Part shown: positions 34,487-43,759 of the stretch, one piece after another
How the letters are laid out: each line of letters starts with the position of its first letter
Position numbering within the stretch: the stretch's first letter is position 1
Assembly: GCF_900637855.1 (NCBI RefSeq)
Contig: NZ_LR134440.1
Coordinates: 1,116,001-1,180,000, forward strand
DNA: 64,000 nucleotides
Reading direction: 5' to 3'
From: Neisseria animaloris
Lineage (GTDB): Bacteria > Pseudomonadota > Gammaproteobacteria > Burkholderiales > Neisseriaceae
The notes under the pieces: model-generated
Databases searched by the model: none
Seen by the model: the letters and a program-made list of their open reading frames with translations, nothing else
What the model was told of the DNA's origin: nothing
Program-made: the position numbers and the translations under genes

Positions 34487-34840
34487 TTACTTCTGCGGAG
34501 CAGTTGGCGTTTGGTTAGGATTACCCGCCGGCGCACCTTGGTTTTTCGCAGGACTGCTTTGCTGTACATTGCTAAAATCCAAGCCATGCTTGGTCGAATG
34601 GGTATGAATATAACCCATCGCAATGCAAGTTACAAAAAACACAGTAGCAGCAATTGCCGTACTACGGCTCAAAAAGTTAGCATTACCACCCGAACCGAAT
34701 ACACCTTGCGCACTACCGCTGCCCGAACCGAATGTGGCACCTGCATCTGCACCTTTACCGTGCTGCATCAAAACCAGCACTACTACGGCAAGGGCGGCAA
34801 AAATGTTGATAATCCAAATAACGGTTTTAAAAGCTTCCAT
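34487..34840 (-). CDS. secG: Protein translocase subunit SecG
   Basis: A 117-residue SecYEG subunit with two membrane helices (residues about 4-24 and 60-78). Signatures: VVLVLMQHGKGADAGATFGSGS and the FGSGGNANFLSRSTAIAATVFF block. The C-terminal 35 residues are a Pro/Gln/Asn-rich tail. It assists preprotein transport through SecY. It starts a few bases after the tpiA stop on the same strand, the usual betaproteobacterial tpiA-secG-tRNA-Leu arrangement. Confidence 0.96.
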   Translation of the reverse strand: MEAFKTVIWIINIFAALAVVVLVLMQHGKGADAGATFGSGSGSAQGVFGSGGNANFLSRSTAIAATVFFVTCIAMGYIHTHSTKHGLDFSNVQQSSPAKNQGAPAGNPNQTPTAPQK

Positions 34841-34845
34841 AATCT

Positions 34846-35601
34846 CTATGATTCTTGTGCGGCGTTGATAATGGCGGTAAACGAATCATAAGATAATGAT
34901 GCACCGCCAACCAAGGCACCGTCAACACAGGGCACGGCAAAAATATCGGCTGCATTGTTTGCATTGACACTTCCGCCGTAAAGAATGCGGATTTTAACAT
35001 CATCCCCGCACAATGACAAGATTTGTTTGTAAATAAAAGTATGCATTTCAGCAATCTGTTCGGTAGTGGCCACTTTGCCCGTACCGATGGCCCATACCGG
35101 TTCATAGGCGACAACTATTTTTTTAGTATCCAACCCTTTCAAAATAGAAAGTTGGTGTGCAATGACATCTTGCGCATGCCCTGCTTCCCGTTCCTCCAAA
35201 CTTTCCCCAACGCACAGCAGCGGAATCAATCCCACATTCAACACATTTTCCATTTTCTGCCGTTGGATTTCATTTTTTTCGCCAAAATACAAACTGCGCT
35301 CGGAGTGGCCGATCAAAACAATATCCACTCCCACATCTGCCATCATTTCGGCGGACACTTCGCCGGTATAGGCACCGTTACCGGCAAAACGGCTTACGTC
35401 TTGGGCACAAGTCAAGATGCGGTTGCCCAACACAATCTGCATGGCGTTATGCAGTTGCAGCAGATAAACCGTGGGGGCTGCCAAACCGATAACCACACGG
35501 TCAACAGGAGGTAAGATGCGGAAACGGTGCATCAAAGCGTTATTGTTTTGCAAGCGACCGTTCATTTTCCAGTTACCAATAACCCATTTTTGTTCCCACA
35601 T
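34846..35601 (-). CDS. tpiA: Triosephosphate isomerase
   Basis: A 251-residue TIM barrel enzyme interconverting dihydroxyacetone phosphate and glyceraldehyde 3-phosphate. Residues near Asn12/Lys14 (VIGNWKMNG), catalytic His in [12 protein letters not shown], catalytic Glu in [16 protein letters not shown], and phosphate loop [12 protein letters not shown] are all present. Length is normal. First gene of the tpiA-secG unit. Confidence 0.97.
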   Translation of the reverse strand: MWEQKWVIGNWKMNGRLQNNNALMHRFRILPPVDRVVIGLAAPTVYLLQLHNAMQIVLGNRILTCAQDVSRFAGNGAYTGEVSAEMMADVGVDIVLIGHSERSLYFGEKNEIQRQKMENVLNVGLIPLLCVGESLEEREAGHAQDVIAHQLSILKGLDTKKIVVAYEPVWAIGTGKVATTEQIAEMHTFIYKQILSLCGDDVKIRILYGGSVNANNAADIFAVPCVDGALVGGASLSYDSFTAIINAAQES

Positions 35602-35876
35602 GGTTTATTCCTTTATGCTGAGCTAACAAAATACTTGTATTGTAACGCACATTCAAACATCGTGTGCATACTTGATGCGGCCAAAATCAATCGCAATGCA
35701 TTACCCGTTTTGCAAATTTGTCTTTGCACATATGCAAACTCTATTTTCAGACGGCCCGTTAAAAATCCATTAGTCAGACCAACCGAAAAAAACTTTTGTT
35801 CCAAGCAAGCGGCCGACTCTTGACCGACTCTCTCCGAACCGCAACAATACCCATTTTTTCAGACGGCCTTAAAATT

Positions 35877-36374
35877 ATGCATACCCTTCAAATCAACAGC
35901 ACCGAAAAAACAGCGGTTTACCAAGAAATCCTGCCGCAAATCGAAAGCCTGATCAGCGACGAACCCAACCTGATCGCCAATTTAGCCAACATTTCCGCCG
36001 TATTGAAAGCCGCATTCGGCTGGCTATGGGTGGGTTTCTATCTGGCAGATCACAACCGCCGCGAACTGATACTCGGGCCGTTCCAAGGGCCGTTGGCCTG
36101 TACACGTATTCCTTTCGGACGGGGCGTATGCGGGCAATCTTGGGCACAAAACCAAACCATCGTGGTGGAAGACGTAAACCGACACCCCGACCATATTGCC
36201 TGCTCATCATTATCACAATCAGAAATCGTAGTGCCCATTTTCGACAAAAATCAGCAGCTTATTGCCGTTTTAGACGTAGATGCCGACCAAGTTTCCCAAT
36301 TTGGCGAAACCGACGCACTTTACTTGGGCCGATTGGCAGACATCATCGCCGAACATCACAACGGGGCCATCTGA
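35877..36374 (+). CDS. msrC: Free methionine-R-sulfoxide reductase (GAF domain)
   Basis: A 165-residue single-GAF enzyme that reduces free Met-R-sulfoxide. The three family cysteines are present: Cys75 (GPLACTRIPF), Cys85 (GRGVCGQSWA) and Cys109 (DHIACSSLS). DVDADQVSQFGETDALYL closes the ligand pocket. ATG 35877 begins the conserved part; upstream codons read through an uptake sequence (TTTTTCAGACGGCCTT). It adds to the oxidative stress set with Prx-Grx. Confidence 0.93.
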   Translation: MHTLQINSTEKTAVYQEILPQIESLISDEPNLIANLANISAVLKAAFGWLWVGFYLADHNRRELILGPFQGPLACTRIPFGRGVCGQSWAQNQTIVVEDVNRHPDHIACSSLSQSEIVVPIFDKNQQLIAVLDVDADQVSQFGETDALYLGRLADIIAEHHNGAI

Positions 36375-36449
36375 AATACTGTCAAACCATATCCAAAACC
36401 ATTATAATCACACACATATCACACAAACCATACCCATACGGAGCACGGC

Positions 36450-37106
36450 ATGAATTTTGAAAAAGCACGTTTCAACATGGTAGAACAACAAATCCGTCCT
36501 TGGGACGTGTTGGACTTCAACGTTCTCGATGCCTTAAGCGACATCCCGCGCGAACATTTCGTCGGCGAAGCCCATCAAGCATTGGCGTATGCCGACAAAA
36601 CCCTGCCCCTGCCCAACGGCGGCAGTATGCTCGAACCCAAAATCGTTGCCCGCCTGATTCAAGGGCTGGCACTAAAATCCGAAGATAAAGTATTGGAAAT
36701 CGGCACAGGTTCCGGCTATGCTTCCGCACTGTTGCAAAAGCTGGCCGGCACCGTTGTAACGGTGGATATTGATGCCGCACAGCAACAGCGCGCCAAAGCC
36801 GTGTTGGACAAACTCGGCTTAGACAAAATCACTTACCAAGTCGGCGACGGTTTGGCAGGCGAAATCAGCGGCGGTCCGTTTGATGCCGTTTACATCGGCG
36901 GAGGCGTGCCGGACGTTCCCAAAATTTTGAAAACCCAACTCAAAAACGGCGGACGCATGGTGGTCGTGGTCGGAGAAGCCCCCGTGCAACGCGCACTGCT
37001 GATTACCCGCAACGGCGACAACTTTACCGAAACCGTGCTGTTCGACACTTTGATTCCCACACTGCAAACGAAAACTTTACAGCCGGCAAGTAAATTCAAC
37101 TTTTAA
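36450..37106 (+). CDS. pcm: Protein-L-isoaspartate O-methyltransferase
   Basis: A 218-residue SAM-dependent methyltransferase that repairs isoaspartyl residues in aged proteins. It has MVEQQIRPWDVLD, the catalytic region LPLPNGGSMLEPKIVARLIQ (the family has Ser in GQTxSQP, here modified to GGSMLEP), and the SAM motif VLEIGTGSGYASALL. The altered substrate loop resembles the divergent Pcm-like group, so substrate could differ. ACGGAGCAC precedes the ATG. Downstream is an AT-dialect uptake-sequence hairpin. Confidence 0.9.
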   Translation: MNFEKARFNMVEQQIRPWDVLDFNVLDALSDIPREHFVGEAHQALAYADKTLPLPNGGSMLEPKIVARLIQGLALKSEDKVLEIGTGSGYASALLQKLAGTVVTVDIDAAQQQRAKAVLDKLGLDKITYQVGDGLAGEISGGPFDAVYIGGGVPDVPKILKTQLKNGGRMVVVVGEAPVQRALLITRNGDNFTETVLFDTLIPTLQTKTLQPASKFNF

Positions 37107-37125
37107 TAATAGACCGACAAAAATA

Positions 37126-37152
37126 TGCCGTCTGAACTTTTCAGACGGCATC
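37126..37152 (+). terminator. AT-dialect DUS hairpin after pcm
   Basis: ATGCCGTCTGAA / TTCAGACGGCAT with a 3-base loop. It is the only inverted pair in the window made of the meningococcal/gonococcal dialect. Confidence 0.8.
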
Positions 37153-37201
37153 TTCGTTTAAACATATTTTCCCACAATTTTTTATCACACGCGCAACCAA
37201 T

Positions 37202-37522
37202 ATGATCCCCCAACTCAGCCCGACCGAACTGCAACAATGGCTTACCGACGGTAAACCAATAACCCTGCTTGACGTGCGTACCGACGAAGAAGTCGCCTTC
37301 TGCGCCCTGCCCGATCACATTCACATTCCAATGAACCTGATTCCGCTACACCATAACGAACTACCGGACGACCGCCCGATTGTGGTTTACTGCCACCACG
37401 GCATCCGCAGTTTGCACACAGCCATGTATTTGGCCGATATGGGATTTGAAAAACTGTATAACTTACAAGGCGGTATTGACGCATGGTCGCTCCAAGTCAA
37501 CTCGAGTGTGCCGCGCTATTAA
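37202..37522 (+). CDS. Single-domain rhodanese-like sulfurtransferase
   Basis: A 106-residue rhodanese domain with active Cys64 in the loop CHHGIRS, preceded by the conserved LLDVRTDEE and IPMNLIPL segments. Acts in the cytoplasm (no signal peptide) on persulfide transfer; substrate unknown. Length is that of stand-alone GlpE/PspE-type domains. Confidence 0.92.
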   Translation: MIPQLSPTELQQWLTDGKPITLLDVRTDEEVAFCALPDHIHIPMNLIPLHHNELPDDRPIVVYCHHGIRSLHTAMYLADMGFEKLYNLQGGIDAWSLQVNSSVPRY

Positions 37523-37568
37523 TTTTCACAGGCCGTCTGAAAAGCGTAAGAATCCCCTTTTCCATTCT

Positions 37569-38159
37569 TCACAATAAGCCGATTTCCTCAAAAAACCGCC
37601 CGTAAACCTCCGCCTTCTTCTCCAAAGCCAAAGGATACGCACGCGAAGAAGACGGCAGGCGGTAGAGTCGTAGCGCACGCTCGCAATATTCAGCTTCCGC
37701 AAACCCGCCGATTTTCGGCTTGCCCGTTTCAGACGGCATCAAAGACAACAAAGTATCCGTCGCCAACTCCCCCGTGGTCATCACCGTTTGGCAAAGCGGC
37801 ATTTGTGCCAACAAACCCTGCAAATCCACCGGCTCGACAATCTGCAAAAACTTATCCGAAGCATTGCCCTGCAAGCGGATAACTTTCTGTGCCGTATCGC
37901 TGATGGCAATGCCTTTATCCGCCAAAAATGCCCGCAACACCTCTTCTTTAAACACCTTGCCGCCTGCTTCGACAAAATAACCCTTATCGCCGAAAAACAC
38001 CAAACCGAAAATCCGCCACATATCGTTTTGAAAATTCGGATAATAAAAATCCATCTTCCAACGCGCACGCGGCGGCGGGAAAGAACCGAGCATCAATAGC
38101 TTGGCATTGGCGGGTGTAAAAGGGGGCAAGGGGTGGGTTTCAATATCGGAGCAGTTCAT
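37569..38159 (-). CDS. Uracil-DNA glycosylase superfamily protein (Mug/DNA-deoxyinosine glycosylase-like)
   Basis: A 196-residue member of the UDG-like fold. Motif A reads LLMLGSFPPPRARWKMDFYYPN, close to that of the deoxyinosine glycosylase-type group. The fold's second motif, LRLYRLPSSSRAYPL, corresponds to the PSxSxA loop. The protein would excise damaged or deaminated bases. Length fits the family. Assignment to substrate is inference. An AT-dialect uptake sequence lies in the frame (37738-37749). Confidence 0.85.
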   Translation of the reverse strand: MNCSDIETHPLPPFTPANAKLLMLGSFPPPRARWKMDFYYPNFQNDMWRIFGLVFFGDKGYFVEAGGKVFKEEVLRAFLADKGIAISDTAQKVIRLQGNASDKFLQIVEPVDLQGLLAQMPLCQTVMTTGELATDTLLSLMPSETGKPKIGGFAEAEYCERALRLYRLPSSSRAYPLALEKKAEVYGRFFEEIGLL

Positions 38160-38229
38160 GATTGAAGAAAATAAAATGATAAATTGGCAACCGTTGAAAT
38201 TTCAGACGGCCTAATCTGTTAAAAAACGG

Positions 38230-38625
38230 CTACTCGGGTCTTTTGGCTTGCAAGCGTAATAATTTTGTCGCAACAATGATGCCAACCGGCTGATTTTTCA
38301 AGCGTTCATTGTCTGGTACAAAACCTCTTTACAGATATTTACCTAAAGCGCATATTGCCCAGTGACAGAATTGAGTACTGCGTAAAAAACGCACGCGGTA
38401 GCCAATGCGATAATCATCGGTAACACATAAAGCAAGATTTGATAGTTCTGCCATCTGAGGAAGTTATCAACTGGAAGTTGATAACTGAGCTTTCCTGTAA
38501 CTCGTCTTCGGCCAGCACTGCCACGATAGCTTGCTGATATTGTTTATTGGTCTTGGTACCGTTCCGCTATTTTCAATGGTGTTAACCAAAGCTGCCCGCC
38601 CAATTGGTACAGCAAAAATTGGGAC
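38230..38625 (-). pseudogene. RhuM-family protein, degraded
   Basis: On the minus strand, successive pieces in different frames spell a RhuM-like protein: GQLWLTPLKIAER (about 38595-38560), then AIVAVLAEDELQESSVINF and QLITSSDGRTIKS (to about 38435), then IGYRVRFLRSTQFCHWAICA and LGKYL, an in-frame TAA, RGFVPDNERLKNQPVGIIVA and a TAG at 38230-38232. RhuM proteins typically read WLTQ...IAELF, GELQEDSV, DGKTYKT, IGYRVRS-RGTQFR-WA, then LKEYL-KGF-LDDERLK. At least two frameshifts and one stop. The remaining gap (38640-38800) holds one uptake sequence and nothing else recognisable. Confidence 0.8.
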
Positions 38626-38800
38626 AGGCCGTCTGAAGAAATACTGAGGATTAAAGGACATTGATTATGGTTTATCTTGTTCGAATGGCCTGTTTAGTAG
38701 TATGTCTTTTCTTCAAACCCTTCCATCATCACTAAATTGATGGTTTTCCTCTTTTACAACTTTAGACTGCGTTTATTGCATCAACTCTTTTCGGACGGCT

Positions 38801-39931
38801 TCAAATCCGCACCAGCTGCAGTAAAGGTTCAAACGAATATAGCGCGGCACGGCGGCCGGAGGCTTCTTCTACCGTTTGGATAATTCCTTTTTCCAGTAAT
38901 ATGTTAATCTGCTTTTGCAATGTGGGTTTTGGAATATTGCTGCCTACTGCAAAGCGTGTGGCTTTAAAAACAGGTTGGGTAAACAGAGCATCTAAGATAA
39001 CAACAGTCCATTTGGAAGAAAGGATTTCGGTCAGGTTGGTTTTCATATTGTCATAAAGTGCGGTGATTTCTTCTGCAATGCAGAGATTCTGCTGAGCCTG
39101 TTCGCTGACGGCACGGCAGAAGAATGCGCACCACCCCGACCAGTCGTTTTCCTGTGAAACCGCACGCATTCGTTCGATATATTCGTCTTTGTGTTCTTCA
39201 AAAAAATGACTGATATAAAAATGCGGAGCACTGATTTGCCCCATCTGCCACAGTAGCAAAGGAATGAGCATTCTGCCAATGCGGCCGTTACCGTCCTTAA
39301 ACGGATGAAGTGCCTCAAATTCAATGTGAGCAAAAGCAGTTTTAATAATCGGATGATGGCCGGTGTCTTGGTTAATGTAATCAAACAACCTGTCCAGACC
39401 CGACTGCAGGTGTTCGGGAGCAATCGGCACAAAATCAATCCGGCGCGAGCGGTGTCTGCCGATATAGTTTTGCTCGGTTTTAAACTGCCCCGGTGCTTTT
39501 TGGGCCCCACGTCCAAAACTCAACAAGCCTTGATGCATAGTGCGCAACATGGCAGGCGACAAGGGCTGCCCTTCTGTCAAAGCATGCTGGGCTGCTTTCA
39601 AAGTACGCTGGTAAAGTAAGGTCTCTATGGTATCTTGCCGGATTTCCTGATTGATTTGGTCTATTTCAGCTTCGGCATCATAACGCAGGATTTCATCTAA
39701 TGTACTGATGGTACCTTCGATGCGGGATGAAATTACCGCTTCACGACTGCGCAGGGGAGCAAGCAGAATCTCACTGTTGTGTAAGGTTTTCAGCATTTGG
39801 TCATAGCGGGACAGTGCCGAAACCGCTGCAATAATTTCATCAAAAAATTGCTGCAACTGTATTTCTTGCGGTGGAAATCGATTGTAATGATATTGAACAG
39901 CATTGCTTAAATCGATGGCAGTATGATTCAT
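38801..39931 (-). CDS. Fic family AMP-transferase with N-terminal inhibitory helix
   Basis: A 376-residue Fic protein that transfers AMP from ATP to target proteins. The catalytic loop HPFKDGNGRIGR (about 209-220) is complete, including His, Asp and both Arg. The inhibitory motif SSRIEGT (68-74, Glu72) precedes it, which makes this a class II, self-inhibited Fic. An N-terminal Fic_N segment and a C-terminal winged-helix-like region (KPTLQKQINILLEKGIIQTV) complete the usual chromosomal architecture. It lies next to a RhuM remnant, suggesting an accessory island. Target unknown. No separate antitoxin gene is adjacent, as expected for class II. Confidence 0.93.
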   Translation of the reverse strand: MNHTAIDLSNAVQYHYNRFPPQEIQLQQFFDEIIAAVSALSRYDQMLKTLHNSEILLAPLRSREAVISSRIEGTISTLDEILRYDAEAEIDQINQEIRQDTIETLLYQRTLKAAQHALTEGQPLSPAMLRTMHQGLLSFGRGAQKAPGQFKTEQNYIGRHRSRRIDFVPIAPEHLQSGLDRLFDYINQDTGHHPIIKTAFAHIEFEALHPFKDGNGRIGRMLIPLLLWQMGQISAPHFYISHFFEEHKDEYIERMRAVSQENDWSGWCAFFCRAVSEQAQQNLCIAEEITALYDNMKTNLTEILSSKWTVVILDALFTQPVFKATRFAVGSNIPKPTLQKQINILLEKGIIQTVEEASGRRAALYSFEPLLQLVRI

Positions 39932-40022
39932 TGTGACTCTTATTATGTAATATTTGATTCAAAAAACGAATTGTAACTCGTTAAGGAAAGACAAAGCAAA
40001 TGGTGAACCAAATTTATCAAAA

Positions 40023-40052
40023 AAAGAACCACAAATTTTTTTGTGGTTCTTT
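40023..40052 (-). terminator. Intrinsic terminator of tex
   Basis: AAAGAACCACAAA / TTTGTGGTTCTTT, a perfect 13-bp stem with a 4-base loop; the minus-strand transcript ends in a T run, 58 bases past the tex stop. Confidence 0.88.
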
Positions 40053-40109
40053 AAGAGGAGTCTAAATGGTTTGTGAATTGGATATAAGTTTTTTTGATTT
40101 ACAAATCCA

Positions 40110-42398
40110 CTACCGTTTCAGTTTGGCAAACGCATCTGCCATCGCCGAATTAGCCGGTGTCTGCTCGCGCTGGTTACGTTGGTTTCTACCGCTATCATTG
40201 CGTCTGTTTTCAGACGGCCTGCCGCTTCTTGCCGAAGCGCTGCCTGCTTCGTCATCCAAGCGCATGGTTAGGCCGATGCGTTTGCGGGCGGCGTCGACTT
40301 CCAGCACTTTTACTTTGACTACGTCGCCGGCTTTGACAACTTCGCGCGGGTCTTGAACGAATTTATTGGATAAGGCGGAGATGTGGACGAGGCCGTCTTG
40401 GTGGACGCCGATGTCGACGAATGCGCCGAAGTTGGCGACGTTGCTCACGACGCCTTCCAAAATCATGCCGACTTGTAAATCGCTGATTTCGTTGATGCCT
40501 TCGGCAAAGGTGGCCGTCTGAAATTCGCCGCGCGGGTCGCGGCCGGGTTTTTCGAGTTCGGCGAGGATGTCCATGATGGTGGGCAGGCCGAATTGCTCGG
40601 TGGTGTAGCTGGTGGGCTTGATTTGTTTGATTTTTTCGCGGTTGCCGATGAGGTCGGCGGCTTTGATATGCAGGTCGTCGAGCATTTTGGCGACGACGGG
40701 ATAGGCTTCGGGGTGGACGGCGGATGCGTCCAGCGGTTCTTTACCGCCGTTGATGCGCAAGAAGCCGGCGGCCTGCTCGTAGGTTTTTTCGCCGAGACGC
40801 GGTACTTTGAGGAGTTTTTTACGGCTGTCGAATGCGCCGTTTTCGTCGCGGTAGGCAACGATGTTTTGCGCCAGCGTCTGGTTCAGGCCGGAAATGCGCG
40901 CGAGCAGGGGGGCGGAAGCGGTGTTCACGTCCACACCGACGGCGTTCACACAGTCTTCCACCACGGCATCCAGCGATTTGGCGAGTTGGCTTTGGTTGAC
41001 ATCGTGCTGGTATTGGCCAACGCCGATGGATTTGGGGTCGATTTTTACCAATTCGGCCAGCGGGTCTTGCAGGCGGCGGGCGATGGAGACGGCGCCGCGC
41101 AGGGAAACGTCCAGCTCGGGGAATTCTTTGGCGGCCAGCTCGGAGGCGGAATAAACGGATGCGCCGGCTTCGCTAACCACGATTTTGTGCAGCCCCATTT
41201 CAGGCAGGCCTTTAACTAATTCACCGGCGAGTTTGTCGGTTTCGCGGCTGGCGGTGCCGTTGCCGATGGCAATCAGTTTCACGCCGTGTTGTTTGATGAG
41301 GCGGGCAAGGGTGGCTAAGGCGTTGTTTTCTTGGTGCAGATAGACGACGGCGGTGTCGAGCAGCTTGCCGGTGTCGTCCACCACGGCGGTTTTAATGCCG
41401 GTGCGGTAGCCGGGGTCGAGGCCGAGGGTGGGCAGACGGCCGGCGGGGGCTGCGAGCAGCAGGTCTTTGAGGTTGCGGGCGAACACGGTAATGGCGTCGG
41501 TGTCGGCGGCTTCTTTCAGACGGCCTAAGGCTTCCAGCTCCAGCGAGAGAAAGATTTTGGCGCGCCATGTGAGGCGCACGGTGTCGCGTAACCATTTGTC
41601 GGCGGGGCGGCCTTGATCGGCGATGCCGAAATGTTTGGCGATGATTTTTTCGTATTCGCTCTGCTCGGTAATCGGGGTCTCGTCGGGCTGGTATTTGAGA
41701 GCGACTTGCAGCACGCCTTCGTTGCGGCCGCGCAATACGGCGAGCGCGCGGTGGCTGGGCATGTTGCGGACGGGTTCGCGGTGGTCGAAATAGTCTTTGA
41801 ATTTTTCGCCAGCATCTTCTTGTCCGGCAACCACTTGGGCATGGATTTCGGCTTTGTTCCACAGTTTTTCGCGCAAGTTGCCGAGCAGTTCGGCATCTTC
41901 GGAGAACTGTTCCATCAGAATGGCGCGTGCGCCGTCGAGCGCGGCTTTGGTGTCGGGCACTTGTTCGTTCAGATAGGCTTCGGCGGCGGTTTCGGGGTGT
42001 TCAGACGGCGTTTGTAACAATAATTCCGCCAAAGGCTGCAAACCGTTTTCGCGGGCGATTTGGGCTTTGGTGCGGCGTTTGGGTTTGTAGGGCAGGTAGA
42101 GGTCTTCGAGTGCGGTTTTGTTGTCGGCCGCTTCGATGGCCGTCTGAAGCTCGGTCGTGAGTTTGCCTTGTTCTTCAATGCTTTTTAACACGGTTTGCTT
42201 GCGTTCTGCCAATTCGCGCAGATATTGCAGACGCTCGGCAAGGTGGCGCAGTTGGGTGTCGTCCAGCCCGCCGGTTACTTCTTTGCGGTAGCGGGCGATA
42301 AAGGGCACGGTGGCGCCGTCGTCGAGCAGTTCGACGGCGGCTTGGATTTGGGCGGCGGTGGCGTTTAATTCTGATGCGATGGTGGAAATGATGTTCAT
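40110..42398 (-). CDS. tex: Tex-family RNA-binding transcription accessory protein
   Basis: A 762-residue Tex protein. The N-terminal Tex_N block starts [20 protein letters not shown] and includes [21 protein letters not shown] YqgF-like nuclease fold has [17 protein letters not shown]; helix-hairpin-helix motifs ([20 protein letters not shown]) follow. A C-terminal S1 domain ([36 protein letters not shown]) binds nucleic acid. Related to eukaryotic Spt6. Start at 42398 is favoured because it begins the conserved N-terminus; an earlier in-frame start at 42500 would run through a DUS. The tail past the S1 domain is Arg/Asn-rich and holds [12 protein letters not shown]. Confidence 0.95.
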   Translation of the reverse strand: MNIISTIASELNATAAQIQAAVELLDDGATVPFIARYRKEVTGGLDDTQLRHLAERLQYLRELAERKQTVLKSIEEQGKLTTELQTAIEAADNKTALEDLYLPYKPKRRTKAQIARENGLQPLAELLLQTPSEHPETAAEAYLNEQVPDTKAALDGARAILMEQFSEDAELLGNLREKLWNKAEIHAQVVAGQEDAGEKFKDYFDHREPVRNMPSHRALAVLRGRNEGVLQVALKYQPDETPITEQSEYEKIIAKHFGIADQGRPADKWLRDTVRLTWRAKIFLSLELEALGRLKEAADTDAITVFARNLKDLLLAAPAGRLPTLGLDPGYRTGIKTAVVDDTGKLLDTAVVYLHQENNALATLARLIKQHGVKLIAIGNGTASRETDKLAGELVKGLPEMGLHKIVVSEAGASVYSASELAAKEFPELDVSLRGAVSIARRLQDPLAELVKIDPKSIGVGQYQHDVNQSQLAKSLDAVVEDCVNAVGVDVNTASAPLLARISGLNQTLAQNIVAYRDENGAFDSRKKLLKVPRLGEKTYEQAAGFLRINGGKEPLDASAVHPEAYPVVAKMLDDLHIKAADLIGNREKIKQIKPTSYTTEQFGLPTIMDILAELEKPGRDPRGEFQTATFAEGINEISDLQVGMILEGVVSNVANFGAFVDIGVHQDGLVHISALSNKFVQDPREVVKAGDVVKVKVLEVDAARKRIGLTMRLDDEAGSASARSGRPSENRRNDSGRNQRNQREQTPANSAMADAFAKLKR

Positions 42399-42463
42399 AG
42401 CAAAGATTTTGAAGCTGAAAAAAGGGAAAAGGATAGCGGTTTTGGGTAGGTTTGGCAAAGGAA

Positions 42464-42519
42464 AAGGCCGTCTGAAAACAGGGTTTTGCAGGAATGGCAC
42501 CGGTGTTTCAGACGGCCTC
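42464..42519. repeat. DUS inverted pair between tex and the SDR gene
   Basis: AGGCCGTCTGAAA (from 42465) and TTTCAGACGGCCT (to 42519) flank about 30 bases. Probably the SDR gene's terminator on the minus strand. Confidence 0.65.
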
Positions 42520-42581
42520 TTCTGGAATAGACACCGGCAGCGGCGAATAAAAGCATCTGCCGATGAAGTACGGATTATGTT

Positions 42582-43379
42582 TTATTGCTTCGGGCTGGCC
42601 GATGTTCCGGCAAGCAAGCCGCCGTCAATATTGAATTCGCTGCCGGTAATATAAGTGGCTTCGTCGGAGGCAAGCAGCACGGCAAGCATGGCCACTTCTT
42701 CCGATTGGCCGAAACGGTGTACGGGAATGTCGCGCACCATGGCTTCCATAACGGCGGTACGCTTTTCGCCCTCGCCGAGCATCGGTTCCCACATCGGCGT
42801 AAAGATAGCAGCCGGATGGATGGAATTGCAACGGATTTTCAGCCCTTGCTGAGCACAATAAAGGGCGACGCTTTTGCTGTGGTTGCGGATGGCGGCTTTG
42901 CTGGAAGCGTAAGCGGCGGCGGAAGGAATACCGACAAGGCCGGAACGTGAGGAAATGTTGATAATCGAACCGTGTCCTTGCGGGCGCATGGCACGGATGG
43001 CACAACGACAGCCGAGGAAAGTACCGTCGAGGTTGGTACGGTGTACGGCGTGCCAGTCGTCAAGGCTGGCATGTTCGGGATTATGGGCCGCTCCCTGCTC
43101 CAAACCGGTGATACCGGCGTTGTTCACAAGAATATCGAGTTTGCCTTGCTCGGTGAGAATGGTTTGGACGGCTTTTTCCCAATCGTTTTCTTCACGCACG
43201 TCCAGCGGCAGATAGCGGGCGTTACTGCCGATGCTTTCGGCAACGCGTTCGCCTTCTTCCTGTCTGATGTCGCTGAGATAAACGAAAGCGCCTTCGGCGG
43301 CAAAGCTACGGGCGATGGCTTCGCCGATGCCGCGTGCGGCACCGGTAACAAGGGCGGTTTTTTGGGCAAGTCTGGACAT
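42582..43379 (-). CDS. Short-chain dehydrogenase/reductase (cyclopentanol dehydrogenase-like)
   Basis: A 265-residue classical SDR using NAD(P)(H). Motifs: [12 protein letters not shown] (cofactor), LVNNAGITG, catalytic Ser in [10 protein letters not shown], and YASSK (Tyr, Lys). NIDGG ends the fold. Asp in LSDIRQEEG after strand 2 favours NAD(H). The start at 43379 is set by GGAGG six bases upstream. No neighbour indicates a substrate. Confidence 0.92.
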   Translation of the reverse strand: MSRLAQKTALVTGAARGIGEAIARSFAAEGAFVYLSDIRQEEGERVAESIGSNARYLPLDVREENDWEKAVQTILTEQGKLDILVNNAGITGLEQGAAHNPEHASLDDWHAVHRTNLDGTFLGCRCAIRAMRPQGHGSIINISSRSGLVGIPSAAAYASSKAAIRNHSKSVALYCAQQGLKIRCNSIHPAAIFTPMWEPMLGEGEKRTAVMEAMVRDIPVHRFGQSEEVAMLAVLLASDEATYITGSEFNIDGGLLAGTSASPKQ

Positions 43380-43699
43380 AACGGCCTCCGTTTCAAGCTG
43401 GTTAAACATTGGATATGGAACAACACCTTGTCAAAACACTAAAAACCGATACGGTTCGGAGCATACGGCAACGCAGCGGCAGCAGACACATCTCAGGGCA
43501 AACAAACGGACGACGACTCAGAAACGCACCGCATATTGTGTTTTCGCAAAGGTTTCAAGGTTTTCCGTTTGAGCATTATACCTCCCGGCAAAACGAAAAG
43601 GGCTATACATCACCCTCACTCAAAAGGCATGTTTCCCAATATAAAATCAACTTTTGACTTAATGCAAAAAACGGTTTTATCGGAGGGATTTTTTAAAAA

Positions 43700-43755
43700 G
43701 AGGCCGTCTGAAAGCGAACTTTGCGGGCTTCGCTAAAATTTTTTCAGACGGCCTC
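43700..43755 (-). terminator. Compound DUS hairpin, terminator of the DUF2157 gene
   Basis: AGAGGCCGTCTGAAA and TTTCAGACGGCCTCT form the outer stem; AGCGAA and TTCGCT form an inner one. The left part (43702-43738) belongs to the mini-repeat also found at 5820-5857. Confidence 0.75.
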
Positions 43756-43759
43756 TCGG

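Noticed and set aside
38230-39931. RhuM and Fic as a functioning toxin-antitoxin pair
   Set aside because: The RhuM part has several frameshifts and stops, and the Fic protein carries its own inhibitory motif, so no partner is needed.
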